Notes: a model not told the origin generated them from the sequence alone. A stretch of 64,000 nucleotides of DNA from an uncultured Tateyamaria sp. (GCF_947488715.1 NZ_CANLAG010000007.1:62001-126000), one strand, 5' to 3'. Counted from the stretch's first letter, positions 44,068 through 53,103 are shown. Translations and numbers: made by a program.

Positions 44068-44601
44068 ATGACCGCCTTTTCCGATGTAATGCCTGCGACC
44101 GCTGTACGGCCCGATGCCGCAGACCTGCCACTGAACGCCGACACCGACACAGCCCACGCGCTGGACGGGCACCTTGTGCTGGTGCGCGTATTGCAGAAAC
44201 TGCTGGGTGCATCCCTTGTGATGGCGGCCATGGGGCTTTGGCTCCAGCCGGGTGCGCAGCTTGAGACGGATGTGCTGCTGATGAAATTTGTGCTGTCGCT
44301 GGTGATGGGATTTGCCGGTCTCGCGGTGTTTCAGGCCAGCTGGCCTGCGGCAGGCGCAGAGGGCGACACAGAGATCGAGATCGACACCGTCCGTCAGGAA
44401 GTGCGCACCGTGCGTGGCAGGGGACGCGCCCGCACTGTGCTGGCCCGCACGCGCATGTGCGATCTGGGTGCTGCGGAACCAACCTCTGACGGGCTGCGCC
44501 TGTGGGATGCAGAAGGCACGCTGATGGCAGAGGTACAGTTGACCGACGCGACCGCAAGGGCCAGCTTGACCACCGCGCTGCGCTGCGCTGGCAAACTCTG
44601 A
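44068..44601 (+). CDS. Hypothetical two-helix membrane protein
   Basis: 177 residues. Two hydrophobic helices (about 41-60 and 70-90: LLGASLVMAAMGLWLQ, LLMKFVLSLVMGFAGLAVF) follow a soluble N-terminus. The C-terminal half is a small soluble domain starting EIEIDTVRQEVRTV and looks like a beta-rich module. It diverges from the ribosomal operon. No known family is recognised; the clean domain pattern supports coding. Confidence 0.7.
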   Translation: MTAFSDVMPATAVRPDAADLPLNADTDTAHALDGHLVLVRVLQKLLGASLVMAAMGLWLQPGAQLETDVLLMKFVLSLVMGFAGLAVFQASWPAAGAEGDTEIEIDTVRQEVRTVRGRGRARTVLARTRMCDLGAAEPTSDGLRLWDAEGTLMAEVQLTDATARASLTTALRCAGKL

Positions 44602-44745
44602 CCTTTGGCAACACGCCAATCGGCGCTTTTATGCGCAAATCCAAGTGTTCGGCTGCGCGCACGATGTGTTGAACTCTGTGCAATTGCGCCAAACCCCAAT
44701 ACGCACATCTTTGTCCCCATGTGAAACCCATGTGGAGACGACCCA

Positions 44746-45315
44746 ATGAAGCCCCTTTTCCTGGCCTCGGCCTTTGCCCTCGCAGCGACATCTGCACTGG
44801 CTGCTGACAAATACACGCTGGATTCCAGCCACAGCCAAATTCTGTTTTCCTACAACCACTTCGGTTTTTCGACCACATGGGGCATGTTCTCCGGGTTCGA
44901 AGGGGACATCACCTTTGATCAGGCCAACCCTGCAAATTCGAGCGTGAGCGTGTCGATGCCCACCAAGTCGATGTTCACCGGCTGGGAACAGCGCGACGGC
45001 CACTTCATGTCGGGCGACTTTTTTGATGCCACCGACGAGGACCTGATCTCGTTCACGTCGACGGGCATTGAGGTGACAGGCGACGACACCGCCAAAATCA
45101 CAGGCGATCTGACCATGAACGATGTGACCAAGTCGGTTGTGCTGGATGCTGTGCTGAACCAGGTTGGCACCAACCCGTTGGCCAACAAGGACTGGGCGGG
45201 CTTCAACGCGACAACCACCCTCCTGCGGTCTGATTTCGGACTGGGCGCCTTTGCCCCCGCAGTGAGTGACGAGGTGGAAGTCCAGATCTCGATCGAAGCG
45301 GCCAAGGTCGAATAA
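44746..45315 (+). CDS. YceI-family periplasmic protein
   Basis: 189 residues with a Sec signal (MKPLFLASAFALAATSALA). The mature part is the YceI lipocalin-like barrel: YTLDSSHSQILFSYNHFGFSTTWGMFSGFEGDITFD, DGHFMSGDFFDATDEDLISF, and KITGDLTMNDVTKSVVLDA. Such proteins bind isoprenoid-like lipids such as ubiquinone. It is convergent with a gene for a cytochrome b561 fused to a second YceI domain. Confidence 0.92.
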   Translation: MKPLFLASAFALAATSALAADKYTLDSSHSQILFSYNHFGFSTTWGMFSGFEGDITFDQANPANSSVSVSMPTKSMFTGWEQRDGHFMSGDFFDATDEDLISFTSTGIEVTGDDTAKITGDLTMNDVTKSVVLDAVLNQVGTNPLANKDWAGFNATTTLLRSDFGLGAFAPAVSDEVEVQISIEAAKVE

Positions 45316-45338
45316 GCGACACAGGTTTCGTAGTCTTG

Positions 45339-45368
45339 AGGCCGTGCCTGTCGGGGCGCGGCCTTTTT
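45339..45368 (+). terminator. Rho-independent terminator of the YceI gene
   Basis: AGGCCGTGCC (45339-45348) pairs with GGCGCGGCCT (45355-45364) with one G-U, followed by a run of T to 45368. It begins 24 bases beyond the stop codon. Confidence 0.8.
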
Positions 45369-45407
45369 GTATGTGGTGTTGGTTGGAGTGCGTGTGTGGT
45401 GGTGATT

Positions 45408-45541
45408 GACGCGCCTTTGGCGGATTTTTTTAGTGACGCGCCTTCGGCAGGATTTTTTAAGATGACGCGCCTTTGGCGCGATACGATTTACACCAAAGCC
45501 GCCTTTTCAGGCAGCTTTGGTCCAGCGCGCCTGTGGCGCGG
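45408..45541. repeat. Array of short GACGCGCCTTTGGCG hairpin repeats
   Basis: GACGCGCCTTTGGCG followed by GATTTTTT occurs at 45408-45430, a variant GACGCGCCTTCGGCAG plus GATTTTTT at 45435-45458, and GACGCGCCTTTGGCGCG at 45464-45480. A different stem ACCAAAGC...GCTTTGGT is at 45492-45521 and AGCGCGCCTGTGGCGCGG at 45524-45541. Each resembles a GCC-TTTGGC terminator stem, two with T-runs. They lie between convergent genes. Confidence 0.7.
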
Positions 45542-45567
45542 GCGTGGGTTGAAATGGTGTGCGCGCG

Positions 45568-46794
45568 TCACTCCGCCGCCGCGCGGGTGGCTGTCAGCGC
45601 GACATCCACGCGGACCGCGAATTTGAGCGAGCTTTCGTCCGCCATGTTGTCCCCGATGCCAAAGCTGCGGCGGTCGAGCATCAGCATACCCGTCATGGAC
45701 GCGGTATCGCCGTCCACGGACAAGCCAAAGGGCAGGGTGATCGGCACGGACTGTCCCTTGATCGTCAGAGTGCCGTTCGCGCTGTAGCCATCGGTGATCG
45801 TCACAATATCGGCGGTGAACGTGGCCGTTGGATGTGTCGTTGTACCAAAGAAATCCGGGCCCATCGCCTGATCGGTCACAGACCCCAGCGTCAGGGAGCC
45901 GATGGCCACAGTCACCTCAACTGCGCCCACTGTCCCTTGTTCCTGCGTGTCGTCAAAGCGGATCGCGGCGGTCCAGTCTGCAAACTGTCCAGTGACCTCG
46001 GAGCCGAGCTGGGTCACCGTGATGGACAACACGCCGTCCTCGACCCGCCAATCCGATTGAACCTCTTCCAGTGCGGCGGCCTCAGATGTCAGGCCCCCTG
46101 TGGGCGCAAAGACACCCAGTGCATTGCCCGCAAACAGGGCGACAGCCCACAGGCAAAGCGCCGCCAGGATCGGCAGACGGTGCTTGTGGGTGGCCGAGAC
46201 CGGTGGCACCGCCACATGACCAAACCACATGCGGCGCAGCGTGGCGTCCTTGTCGATCACATGGTGTTTGAGCGCGCCCGCGATGTGCAACAGAAGCGAC
46301 AGGCCCAGCACCTTGGTCAGCACCCAATGTGCGCCGCCAAGGGCTGCGGCCACGGCTTCGGATTTGGGCACCAGCGGCAGGTTCTGGCCCAGTGGCCACC
46401 AGATCGGGGCAAAGCCGGACGCAGCGGCGTGATGAATCCAGCCCGACAGCGGCACAACCACGAGACTGCCGTAGAGCAGCCAGTGCACCGTCTCGGCGGC
46501 CAGGCTTTCCACCTTGCGGTCAGGATGCAGCAGGCCGGGTTTGGGCTGCGCCAGCGCCCAGGCAATGCGGGCCAGCGCGACAAAGAACACCGCAACCCCC
46601 AGCGTCTTGTGTAGCGAGAACAGCCAAACCGTACGTGCCACAAAGGCATCTGGCTGTGCGCCTGCCTTGAGCGTGTGCGCCATGTCATTTGCGATCAGCC
46701 CCAGCGGGAACAGCGTCAGGATCAGCAGGGCGGTCAGCCAGTGAAACGTCTTTGACACTGTGCCGTAACGGTCGGTGGTGTTGGAAAGGGCCAT
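45568..46794 (-). CDS. Cytochrome b561 fused to a YceI domain
   Basis: 408 residues from the ATG at 46794. Residues about 10-190 are a di-heme cytochrome b561 with four membrane helices and heme-ligand His in FHWLTALL, LHKTLGV, VHWLLYGS and LLLHIAGALKHH. A further membrane helix (about 210-228) leads to a periplasmic YceI domain (about 245-405: DWRVEDGVLSITVTQLG...MGPDFFGTTTHPTATF...TIKGQSVPITLPF...DRRSFGIGDN). The fusion suggests electron transfer between a quinone bound by YceI and heme b. Confidence 0.9.
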   Translation of the reverse strand: MALSNTTDRYGTVSKTFHWLTALLILTLFPLGLIANDMAHTLKAGAQPDAFVARTVWLFSLHKTLGVAVFFVALARIAWALAQPKPGLLHPDRKVESLAAETVHWLLYGSLVVVPLSGWIHHAAASGFAPIWWPLGQNLPLVPKSEAVAAALGGAHWVLTKVLGLSLLLHIAGALKHHVIDKDATLRRMWFGHVAVPPVSATHKHRLPILAALCLWAVALFAGNALGVFAPTGGLTSEAAALEEVQSDWRVEDGVLSITVTQLGSEVTGQFADWTAAIRFDDTQEQGTVGAVEVTVAIGSLTLGSVTDQAMGPDFFGTTTHPTATFTADIVTITDGYSANGTLTIKGQSVPITLPFGLSVDGDTASMTGMLMLDRRSFGIGDNMADESSLKFAVRVDVALTATRAAAE

Positions 46795-46966
46795 ATGCAC
46801 GCTCCGATGGTTGGTCCTGATGGAAACACGTCAGCCTGTAATGTTATGCGGGTGATGCTGTGGCAACCTCGAAAACCTGCACAGGTGTCGTGCGCGGCTC
46901 TCTTGTCTGGGCGGGACGCGCGCTTTACACCCGTTGCGACGAAGCAGAGCACAAAAGGGGCAGGTC

Positions 46967-47899
46967 ATGAGCGTGGCATTCGTATTTCCGGGACAGGGTG
47001 CACAGACCATCGGCATGGGCCGGGATCTGGCACAGGCCTACCCGGCGGCGCAGGCGGTGTTTGACGAGGTGGATGAGGCGCTGGGCGAAAAGCTGAGCGC
47101 GCTGATCTGGGAGGGCGATGCCGAGACGCTGACGCTGACGCAAAACGCGCAACCGGCGCTGATGGCCACGTCGATGGCGGCGATGCGCGCGCTCGAGGCC
47201 GAGGGCATCGGCATCGACCACGCCGCATTTGTGGCGGGACATTCGCTGGGTGAATACTCTGCGCTGTGTGCCGCTGGGGCGCTCAGCATCGCGGACGCGG
47301 CACGCCTGTTACGGACGCGGGGTAAAGCCATGCAAGAGGCGGTCCCGGTGGGCGTTGGCGCGATGGCGGCACTGCTCGGGCTCGACTTTAAGGCCGTCAG
47401 CGCAGTGGCCGCCGAAGCCGCTCAGGGCGAGGTTTGTCAGGCGGCCAATGACAATGATCCCGGTCAGGTGGTTGTGTCGGGCCACAAGGGGGCCGTGGAA
47501 CGCGCGGTCGAGATCGCCAAGGGCAAAGGGGCGAAACGCGCCGTCATGTTGCCCGTATCCGCACCGTTTCATTGCAGCCTGATGGAGCCCGCGGCCGCAG
47601 TGATGGCCGAGGCGCTGGCGCAAGTGGACCTGAATGCGCCCGCCGTGCCGGTTGTGCCGAATGTGCAGGCAACGGGCTGTTCCGATGCGACGGTGCTGCG
47701 CACGCTGCTGGTCGATCAGATCACCGGCTCCGTCCGCTGGCGCGAAAGTGCTGCATGGATGGCCGGGCAGGGTGTGACCGAGATTTGGGAGATTGGCGCA
47801 GGCAAGGCCCTGTCGGGCATGATGCGCCGGATCGACCGCTCCGTGGCGACGCGCGCTGTTGGTACGGCGGAGGACGTCAAGGCGGCGGCGGGTGCCTGA
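46967..47899 (+). CDS. fabD: Malonyl-CoA:ACP transacylase
   Basis: 310 residues from the ATG at 46967, preceded by a GGGGCAGG ribosome site. FVFPGQGAQTIGMG is the N-terminal signature, the nucleophile Ser93 lies in GHSLGEYSA, and the catalytic His is in APFHCSLM. It moves malonyl from CoA to ACP to start elongation. The stop overlaps the GTG of the small gene that follows. First gene of the fabD-orf-fabG group; divergent from the cytochrome b561 gene. Confidence 0.97.
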   Translation: MSVAFVFPGQGAQTIGMGRDLAQAYPAAQAVFDEVDEALGEKLSALIWEGDAETLTLTQNAQPALMATSMAAMRALEAEGIGIDHAAFVAGHSLGEYSALCAAGALSIADAARLLRTRGKAMQEAVPVGVGAMAALLGLDFKAVSAVAAEAAQGEVCQAANDNDPGQVVVSGHKGAVERAVEIAKGKGAKRAVMLPVSAPFHCSLMEPAAAVMAEALAQVDLNAPAVPVVPNVQATGCSDATVLRTLLVDQITGSVRWRESAAWMAGQGVTEIWEIGAGKALSGMMRRIDRSVATRAVGTAEDVKAAAGA

Positions 47900-48323
47900 C
47901 CGGGTCACAATTGCACCGCAGCTTTTGGGCGGGGTGGTCGAAACCATCCCGTTTGCGGATCGGTTGTCACTGATCCCGGACATCTTTGGGCAATTGGACA
48001 CTGCGATTGCGCAGGCCGGATTTTTCTACGTCGGGCCGCAAACCGCGCTTTACCGTGTCGCAGGAGACCAGATGGAGGTGCGGGTCGGTGTGGCACTGGA
48101 CCGCGCCCTGCCGGGGTTCGAGATGTTCGAGGCACCGGGATCGGATGCCTTGCTGCACACCCATCGCGGGGGCTTTGACCAGCTGCCGCAGATTTATCAG
48201 ACGCTGGATGCCCCTGTGACCGAACAGGGCCTGCAGCGCAAAACCTGGGCGCGCGAGGTCTACCGGCAGGTGGCGCGGGATGCGACGCTCAATGTGATCG
48301 ACATCTATATGGACGTCCTTTAG
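47892..48323 (+). CDS. GyrI-like/effector-binding domain protein
   Basis: 143 residues from the GTG at 47892, which overlaps the fabD stop by eight bases. The pattern FYVGPQTALYRVAGDQMEVRVGVALDR... GSDALLHTHRGGFDQLPQIYQTL ... VIDIYMDVL matches GyrI-like (AraC effector-binding) SOUL-fold domains, without a DNA-binding part. An earlier ATG at 47859 lies inside fabD and is rejected. Its position between fabD and fabG is unusual. A role in binding a small hydrophobic ligand is possible. Confidence 0.75.
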   Translation: MPDRVTIAPQLLGGVVETIPFADRLSLIPDIFGQLDTAIAQAGFFYVGPQTALYRVAGDQMEVRVGVALDRALPGFEMFEAPGSDALLHTHRGGFDQLPQIYQTLDAPVTEQGLQRKTWAREVYRQVARDATLNVIDIYMDVL

Positions 48324-48406
48324 GGCACCCCGTGGCTTGCGCCGCCGCGCGGGCCATGGCAAGCCATGTGGCAGTCAAAAAGCAGACGCAGCAGGAGGGG
48401 ACAGGC

Positions 48407-49144
48407 ATGTTTGATCTGACAGGAAAATCGGCACTGATCACGGGGGCCTCGGGTGGCATTGGCGCAGATATCGCGCGCACTTTGCACGACGCAGGCGCCA
48501 CCGTCGGGCTGAGCGGCACACGTGTGGACCCGCTGCAGGCGCTGGCCGATGAGCTGGGCGAACGCGCCCACGTCCTGCCCTGTAACCTGAGCGACGGCGA
48601 CGCGGTCGACGCGCTGCCCAAACAGGCCGCCGAAGCGATGGGTGCGGTGGACGTGCTTGTCAACAATGCCGGGATCACGCGCGACAACCTCTTTATGCGC
48701 ATGTCCGAAGAAGAATGGGCCTCGGTCCTGAATGTGAACCTGACCTCGACCTTCAAACTGTGCAAGGGCGTGATGCGCGGCATGATGAAGGCCCGCTGGG
48801 GCCGCATCGTCAACATCAGCTCGGTTGTGGGGGCCACGGGCAACCCTGGCCAGGCAAACTATGCCGCGTCCAAGGCGGGCATGATCGGCATGTCCAAAAG
48901 CCTCGCCTACGAAGTTGCAAGCCGCGGCATCACCGTGAACGCGGTTGCGCCCGGATTTATTGCAACGGCGATGACGGACAAGCTGACCGACGACCAAAAG
49001 ACTGGAATCATGGGACAAATTCCGGCCGGACGCATGGGCGAGGCGCATGAAATCGCCGCCGCTGTGCTCTATCTGGCAAGCCCCGAAGCCGCCTATGTGA
49101 CAGGCACCACCTTGCACGTGAATGGTGGCATGGCCATGTTGTAG
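48407..49144 (+). CDS. fabG: 3-oxoacyl-ACP reductase
   Basis: 245 residues from the ATG at 48407, with GGAGGGG upstream. TGASGGIG cofactor motif, NNAG, catalytic Ser in NISSV, and YAASK give the SDR active site. The C-terminal VNGGMAML is the usual FabG end. It reduces 3-oxoacyl-ACP with NADPH. A longer frame from 48332 has no ribosome site. Confidence 0.97.
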   Translation: MFDLTGKSALITGASGGIGADIARTLHDAGATVGLSGTRVDPLQALADELGERAHVLPCNLSDGDAVDALPKQAAEAMGAVDVLVNNAGITRDNLFMRMSEEEWASVLNVNLTSTFKLCKGVMRGMMKARWGRIVNISSVVGATGNPGQANYAASKAGMIGMSKSLAYEVASRGITVNAVAPGFIATAMTDKLTDDQKTGIMGQIPAGRMGEAHEIAAAVLYLASPEAAYVTGTTLHVNGGMAML

Positions 49145-49174
49145 GCTACGCTGCTGCACGAGCGACCTCTGGCC

Positions 49175-49202
49175 TTGCCATCTCAAGGGGATATGCTATA
49201 GG
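49175..49202 (+). promoter_or_regulatory. Candidate promoter of acpP
   Basis: TTGCCA (49175-49180), 16-base spacer, TATAGG (49197-49202). It gives acpP its own start, with a leader of about 130 bases that contains GC-rich hairpins. Confidence 0.45.
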
Positions 49203-49341
49203 CAGCGCAGATTCCGGCGCAGGCCCCCGTTCAGGAGGCCGGTGCTTCACCGCCCCAAGGGGGCAAGACCAGAGCCCCTGAGCCATGGGGACACCACTTG
49301 GGGGCGCAGTATTTGCCCCGGCAAAGAATGAGGACAGTCAT

Positions 49342-49575
49342 ATGAGCGAAATTGCCGATCGCGTGAAAAAGATCGTTGTGGAACACTTGGGTGTGGACGA
49401 AGATAAGGTCAGCGAAAACGCTTCGTTCATCGACGACCTGGGCGCCGACAGCCTGGACACCGTTGAGCTGGTCATGGCCTTCGAAGAAGAATTCGGCATC
49501 GAAATCCCCGATGACGCGGCCGAAACCATCCAGACATTCGGCGACGCTGTGGGCTTTATCAGCAAAGCATCCTAA
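49342..49575 (+). CDS. acpP: Acyl carrier protein
   Basis: 77 residues from the ATG at 49342, with AGGA upstream. The 4'-phosphopantetheine attachment Ser37 is in [27 protein letters not shown], the invariant ACP helix II. An upstream in-frame ATG at 49285 would add a non-homologous leader and is rejected. Separated from fabG by about 200 bases and from the GNAT gene by a terminator. Confidence 0.98.
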   Translation: MSEIADRVKKIVVEHLGVDEDKVSENASFIDDLGADSLDTVELVMAFEEEFGIEIPDDAAETIQTFGDAVGFISKAS

Positions 49576-49600
49576 GCCATTCGGGCCTCTTGCCCGATGC

Positions 49601-49636
49601 AACGGCGTCCTTCCTCGCGGAAGGGCGCCGTTTTTG
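49601..49636 (+). terminator. Rho-independent terminator of acpP
   Basis: AACGGCGTCCTTC (49601-49613) pairs with GAAGGGCGCCGTT (49620-49632), one T-G wobble, followed by T to 49635. It begins 26 bases after the stop. Confidence 0.85.
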
Positions 49637-49723
49637 CATTCCGGGGCTCAGTCTGCTTGCCTTTGGGGGTGGCTTTGGGTGAGTGTTTGAAAAAACACCT
49701 AGGTATTCGGGCAGGACACCTTC

Positions 49724-50260
49724 ATGAGCAGACATGTGCCGACAATTAACACGGCGCGCGTAACCTTGCGCGCGATGCGCCCCGGTGATTTCGACCGGTT
49801 CGCCGAGATTTGGGCCATGCCGGAGGTGGTGCAGTTCACCGGTGGGCAGGCCCGCAGCCGTGATGCGTGTTGGCACAATTTTCTGCGCAATGCGGGCCAC
49901 TGGCAGATGACCGGCTTTGGTCAATGGGCGATCGAAGAGCACGGGTCGGGCCGTATGGTCGGGCAGGTGGGGTTCTTTTTCGGCGCGCGCGGGCTTGGCG
50001 CGGATTTCGACGCGGTGCCAGAGGCCGGATGGGTTGTGACGCCGGACGTACAGGGCCAGGGGCTTGGCCGCGAGGCGGCGCAGGCGGCGCATGACTGGTT
50101 CGACCGTGTGGTGACGGGACCGCTTGTGTGCATGATCGACCCGGCCCATGCCGTGTCGCTGCATCTCGCAGAGCGTCTGGGATACGTGTCGCTGCGGGAC
50201 GCGGCGGATGCGGCGGGGCCGGTGCGGTTGATGATCCGCAAGTCGCCACCGCAGGTGTGA
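49724..50260 (+). CDS. GNAT-family N-acetyltransferase (RimJ/RimL type)
   Basis: 178 residues: TARVTLRAMRPGDFDRFAEIW at the start, EAGWVVTPDVQGQGLGREAAQAAHDWF with the Q-x-x-G-x-G acetyl-CoA loop, and AVSLHLAERLGY near the end. Typical of Acetyltransf_3 enzymes that modify proteins or small amines. Substrate unknown. It stands alone between acpP and fabF. Confidence 0.9.
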   Translation: MSRHVPTINTARVTLRAMRPGDFDRFAEIWAMPEVVQFTGGQARSRDACWHNFLRNAGHWQMTGFGQWAIEEHGSGRMVGQVGFFFGARGLGADFDAVPEAGWVVTPDVQGQGLGREAAQAAHDWFDRVVTGPLVCMIDPAHAVSLHLAERLGYVSLRDAADAAGPVRLMIRKSPPQV

Positions 50261-50425
50261 CGCCAATGGGGGTGCTGCCAAAATGCGCGCCTGACGGCGC
50301 ACGATATGTTTCAGGTTGCACGCAGGGTCACCTGTTGCACCCGGAGTGGTGGGGGCCCGAGGGGCTTGAACAGGGTCGGTGCTGCACTGTATGAGGCGGC
50401 ACATTGAATGAAAGGGCATGAGCAG

Positions 50426-51688
50426 ATGCGCAGAGTGGTTGTGACAGGTCTGGGTCTGGTGACCCCGCTCGCTGATGGGGTCGAAGCCAGCTGGAGCCGT
50501 ATTCTGGATGGGCAGTCCGGTGCAGGGCCGATCACGGGGTTTGACCCCGAGGGGCTGGCCACGACATACGCTTGCGAAGTGCCTTTGGGTGACGGGACGG
50601 ACGGGACGTTCAACGCGGATGCCTATATGGCGCCCAAGGATCAGCGCAAGGTAGATACCTTTATCCTGTTTGGTCTGGCGGCTGCACAGCAGGCGGTTGA
50701 GGATTCAGGTTGGATGCCTGAGGGCAATGAGGACCGTGAGCGCACCGGCGTGTTGATCGGGTCGGGCATCGGCGGTTTGAATTCCATCGCGAACACCGCC
50801 GTCATGATGGAAGAGAAGGGGCCGCGCCGCGTGTCGCCGTTCTTTGTCCCCGGCGCGTTGATCAACCTAATTTCCGGTCAGGTGAGCATCAAGTACCAGT
50901 TCAAGGGACCGAACCATTCGGTTGTCACTGCTTGTTCCACGGGGGCGCATGCCATTGGTGATGCGGCGCGTCTGATCATGTTGGGTGATGCCGACGTGAT
51001 GGTGGCCGGTGGCGCTGAGGCGGCGATCTGCAAGATCGGCATTGCCGGGTTCAACGCCTGCAAGGCGCTGTCAACCAAGCGTGCTGACGATCCCGCAAAG
51101 GCGAGCCGTCCCTATGACGCGGACCGCGATGGTTTTGTCATGGGTGAGGGTGCTGGCATCGTTGTGCTGGAAGAATACGAGCACGCTGTGGCGCGTGGGG
51201 CCAAGATCTATGCCGAGGTGAAGGGGTACGGCCTGTCGGGCGACGCTTATCACATCACGGCACCGTCCGAGGATGGCGAAGGCGGTGAGCGGTCGATGCG
51301 CGCGGCTTTGCGCAATGCCGGGCTGGAGGCCACGGACATCGACTACATCAACGCGCATGGCACATCGACCATGGCAGACACCATCGAATTGGGTGCTGTT
51401 GAGCGTCTGTTGGGTGATCATGCGGCCAATGTGACCATGTCTTCGACCAAATCGGCGACGGGGCACCTGTTGGGGGCCGCGGGTGCGATTGAGGCGATAT
51501 TCTCGATCCTGGCGATCCGGGATCAGGTCTGTCCGCCGACCATCAACCTGGACACGCCCGCCGTGGACACGCCGGTTGATCTGGCACCAAATGCCAAGCG
51601 TGAGCGCAAGGTCGACTATGCGCTGTCCAACAGCTTTGGCTTTGGTGGCACCAATGCCAGCGTGATTTTCGGCCGGGTTGACGGCTGA
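50426..51688 (+). CDS. fabF: 3-oxoacyl-ACP synthase II
   Basis: 420 residues from the ATG at 50426 (MRRVVVTGLGLVTPLADGVEASW). Catalytic Cys170 is in VVTACSTGAHA, and the two His are in NAHGTST and ATGHLLGAAG. The C-terminal FGFGGTNASVIF is the family end. It condenses malonyl-ACP with acyl-ACP. An earlier ATG at 50408 is possible but lacks homology. The stop overlaps the mltG start by one base. Confidence 0.97.
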   Translation: MRRVVVTGLGLVTPLADGVEASWSRILDGQSGAGPITGFDPEGLATTYACEVPLGDGTDGTFNADAYMAPKDQRKVDTFILFGLAAAQQAVEDSGWMPEGNEDRERTGVLIGSGIGGLNSIANTAVMMEEKGPRRVSPFFVPGALINLISGQVSIKYQFKGPNHSVVTACSTGAHAIGDAARLIMLGDADVMVAGGAEAAICKIGIAGFNACKALSTKRADDPAKASRPYDADRDGFVMGEGAGIVVLEEYEHAVARGAKIYAEVKGYGLSGDAYHITAPSEDGEGGERSMRAALRNAGLEATDIDYINAHGTSTMADTIELGAVERLLGDHAANVTMSSTKSATGHLLGAAGAIEAIFSILAIRDQVCPPTINLDTPAVDTPVDLAPNAKRERKVDYALSNSFGFGGTNASVIFGRVDG

Positions 51689-52854
51689 TGTGGCGCTCGG
51701 TCGCGTCCAATGCTTTGACCTTTTTGATCGTGGCGCTGTTCCTCGGAGGGGCTGCTATCCTTTGGGGGCGCGGCCAGTACGAAGGCACCGGGACGTTGGA
51801 CCAGGCCATTTGTCTGCAGGTTGAGCGTGGGTCCAACTTTCGCCGGGTGAGCCGTGATCTTGAGCAGGAAGGCGCGGTATCTCATGCGTGGATCTTCCGC
51901 CTTGGGGCCGACTATGCGGGCAAGACAAGCCAGTTGAAGGCGGGCAGCTATCTGCTGGAGCCTGAGACGTCCATGGAAGAGATCGTGGACGTGGTCACGC
52001 GCGGCGGAGCCAGCACCTGTGGTACAGAGGTGGTTTACCGGATTGGTGTGAACCGTGTGAGCGCGCAGGTGCGCGAGCTGGATCCGGGCACGAACCGGTT
52101 TGTGGAGCGCGTGTCGTTTCAGCCAGGCACGGATGAGACGCCTGAGATTTACACAACTGTCAGAGAGGCGCAGGACACGCGCTACCGTGTGGCAATGGCC
52201 GAGGGCGTGACCAGTTGGCAAGTTGTGAACGCGCTGCGTGCGATGGACATCCTGGAAGGTACGGTTGCCGAAGTGCCGCCCGAAGGGGCCTTGGCACCCG
52301 ACAGCTATGAGGTGCGCCCCGGCGACGACCGGGCGGGTGTGCTGGCGGATATGGCAGAGCAGCAGGAGCTGTGGGTGTCCGCCGCCTGGGAGGCGCGGGA
52401 CGCAAGTGTGCCGCTTGCCTCACCCGAAGAGTTGCTGACGCTGGCGTCGATCATCGAAAAGGAAACCGGGGTCGCCGAAGAGCGTCGGCAGGTGGCGAGC
52501 GTCTTTGTCAATCGTCTGAACCGGGGCATGCGTCTGCAGACGGACCCGACGGTGATCTATGGGATCACCAAGGGGCAGGGCGTGTTGGGCCGTGGTTTGC
52601 GGCGGTCCGAGCTGCGCGCGGCGACGCCATGGAACACCTATGTCATTCAGGGATTGCCACCGACACCTATTGCGAACCCCGGTCGTGCCAGCCTGATGGC
52701 GGCCGCGCAGCCGGACGAGACACCTTATGTGTTCTTTGTGGCGGACGGGACGGGCGGGCACGCCTTTGCCGAGACACTAGACGAGCACAACCGCAACGTG
52801 GCGCGTTGGCGTGAGATCGAGGCGGAACGGGCCAACCAATCTGACGACGGCTGA
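51688..52854 (+). CDS. mltG: Endolytic murein transglycosylase MltG (YceG-like)
   Basis: 388 residues with one N-terminal membrane helix (about 7-26: ALTFLIVALFLGGAAILWG). A LysM-like region precedes the catalytic domain, which has ASIIEKETGVAEERRQVASVFVNRL with the catalytic Glu, LQTDPTVIYGI, NTYVIQGLPPTPIANPG and VFFVADGTGGHAFAET. It cuts nascent glycan strands in the periplasm. The fabF-mltG junction is overlapping (TGATG). Confidence 0.95.
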   Translation: MWRSVASNALTFLIVALFLGGAAILWGRGQYEGTGTLDQAICLQVERGSNFRRVSRDLEQEGAVSHAWIFRLGADYAGKTSQLKAGSYLLEPETSMEEIVDVVTRGGASTCGTEVVYRIGVNRVSAQVRELDPGTNRFVERVSFQPGTDETPEIYTTVREAQDTRYRVAMAEGVTSWQVVNALRAMDILEGTVAEVPPEGALAPDSYEVRPGDDRAGVLADMAEQQELWVSAAWEARDASVPLASPEELLTLASIIEKETGVAEERRQVASVFVNRLNRGMRLQTDPTVIYGITKGQGVLGRGLRRSELRAATPWNTYVIQGLPPTPIANPGRASLMAAAQPDETPYVFFVADGTGGHAFAETLDEHNRNVARWREIEAERANQSDDG

Positions 52855-53048
52855 CCCGTGCGGACGGGCGGTGCGCAGTGCATGCGCACCCTACGGGCCG
52901 CGTTATCGAGGTGTCCCCGCGGGGACACGGTAGGGTTGTGTAGCGTCTTCAGGCGGTTACGTGGAGCGTTCACCCCTTGTTAACCCTTCGGGTAGGAATT
53001 TGTTAATCTTACCGTACGGTTAGCCGATCTGGGTCGCGCGCATTTTGC

Positions 53049-53077
53049 TTGACTCTGCGAACGGTCACACGTATAAC
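53049..53077 (+). promoter_or_regulatory. Sigma70-like promoter of the GTA cluster
   Basis: TTGACT (53049-53054), a 17-base spacer and TATAAC (53072-53077), the best consensus match found in the window. It lies 107 bases before the g1 start and 25 bases before a terminator hairpin. The 194 bases from mltG to here hold no gene and include the palindrome GTGTCCCCGCGGGGACAC (about 52911-52928). In Rhodobacter capsulatus the GTA promoter is activated by GafA; I cannot see a binding site for it. Confidence 0.6.
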
Positions 53078-53103
53078 TTGTGACAAGCTAGAAGAAGTGG
53101 GTC

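Noticed and set aside
49559-50419. A 286-codon minus-strand frame opposite the GNAT gene
   Set aside because: The plus strand has acetyltransferase motifs and the minus frame runs through the acpP terminator.
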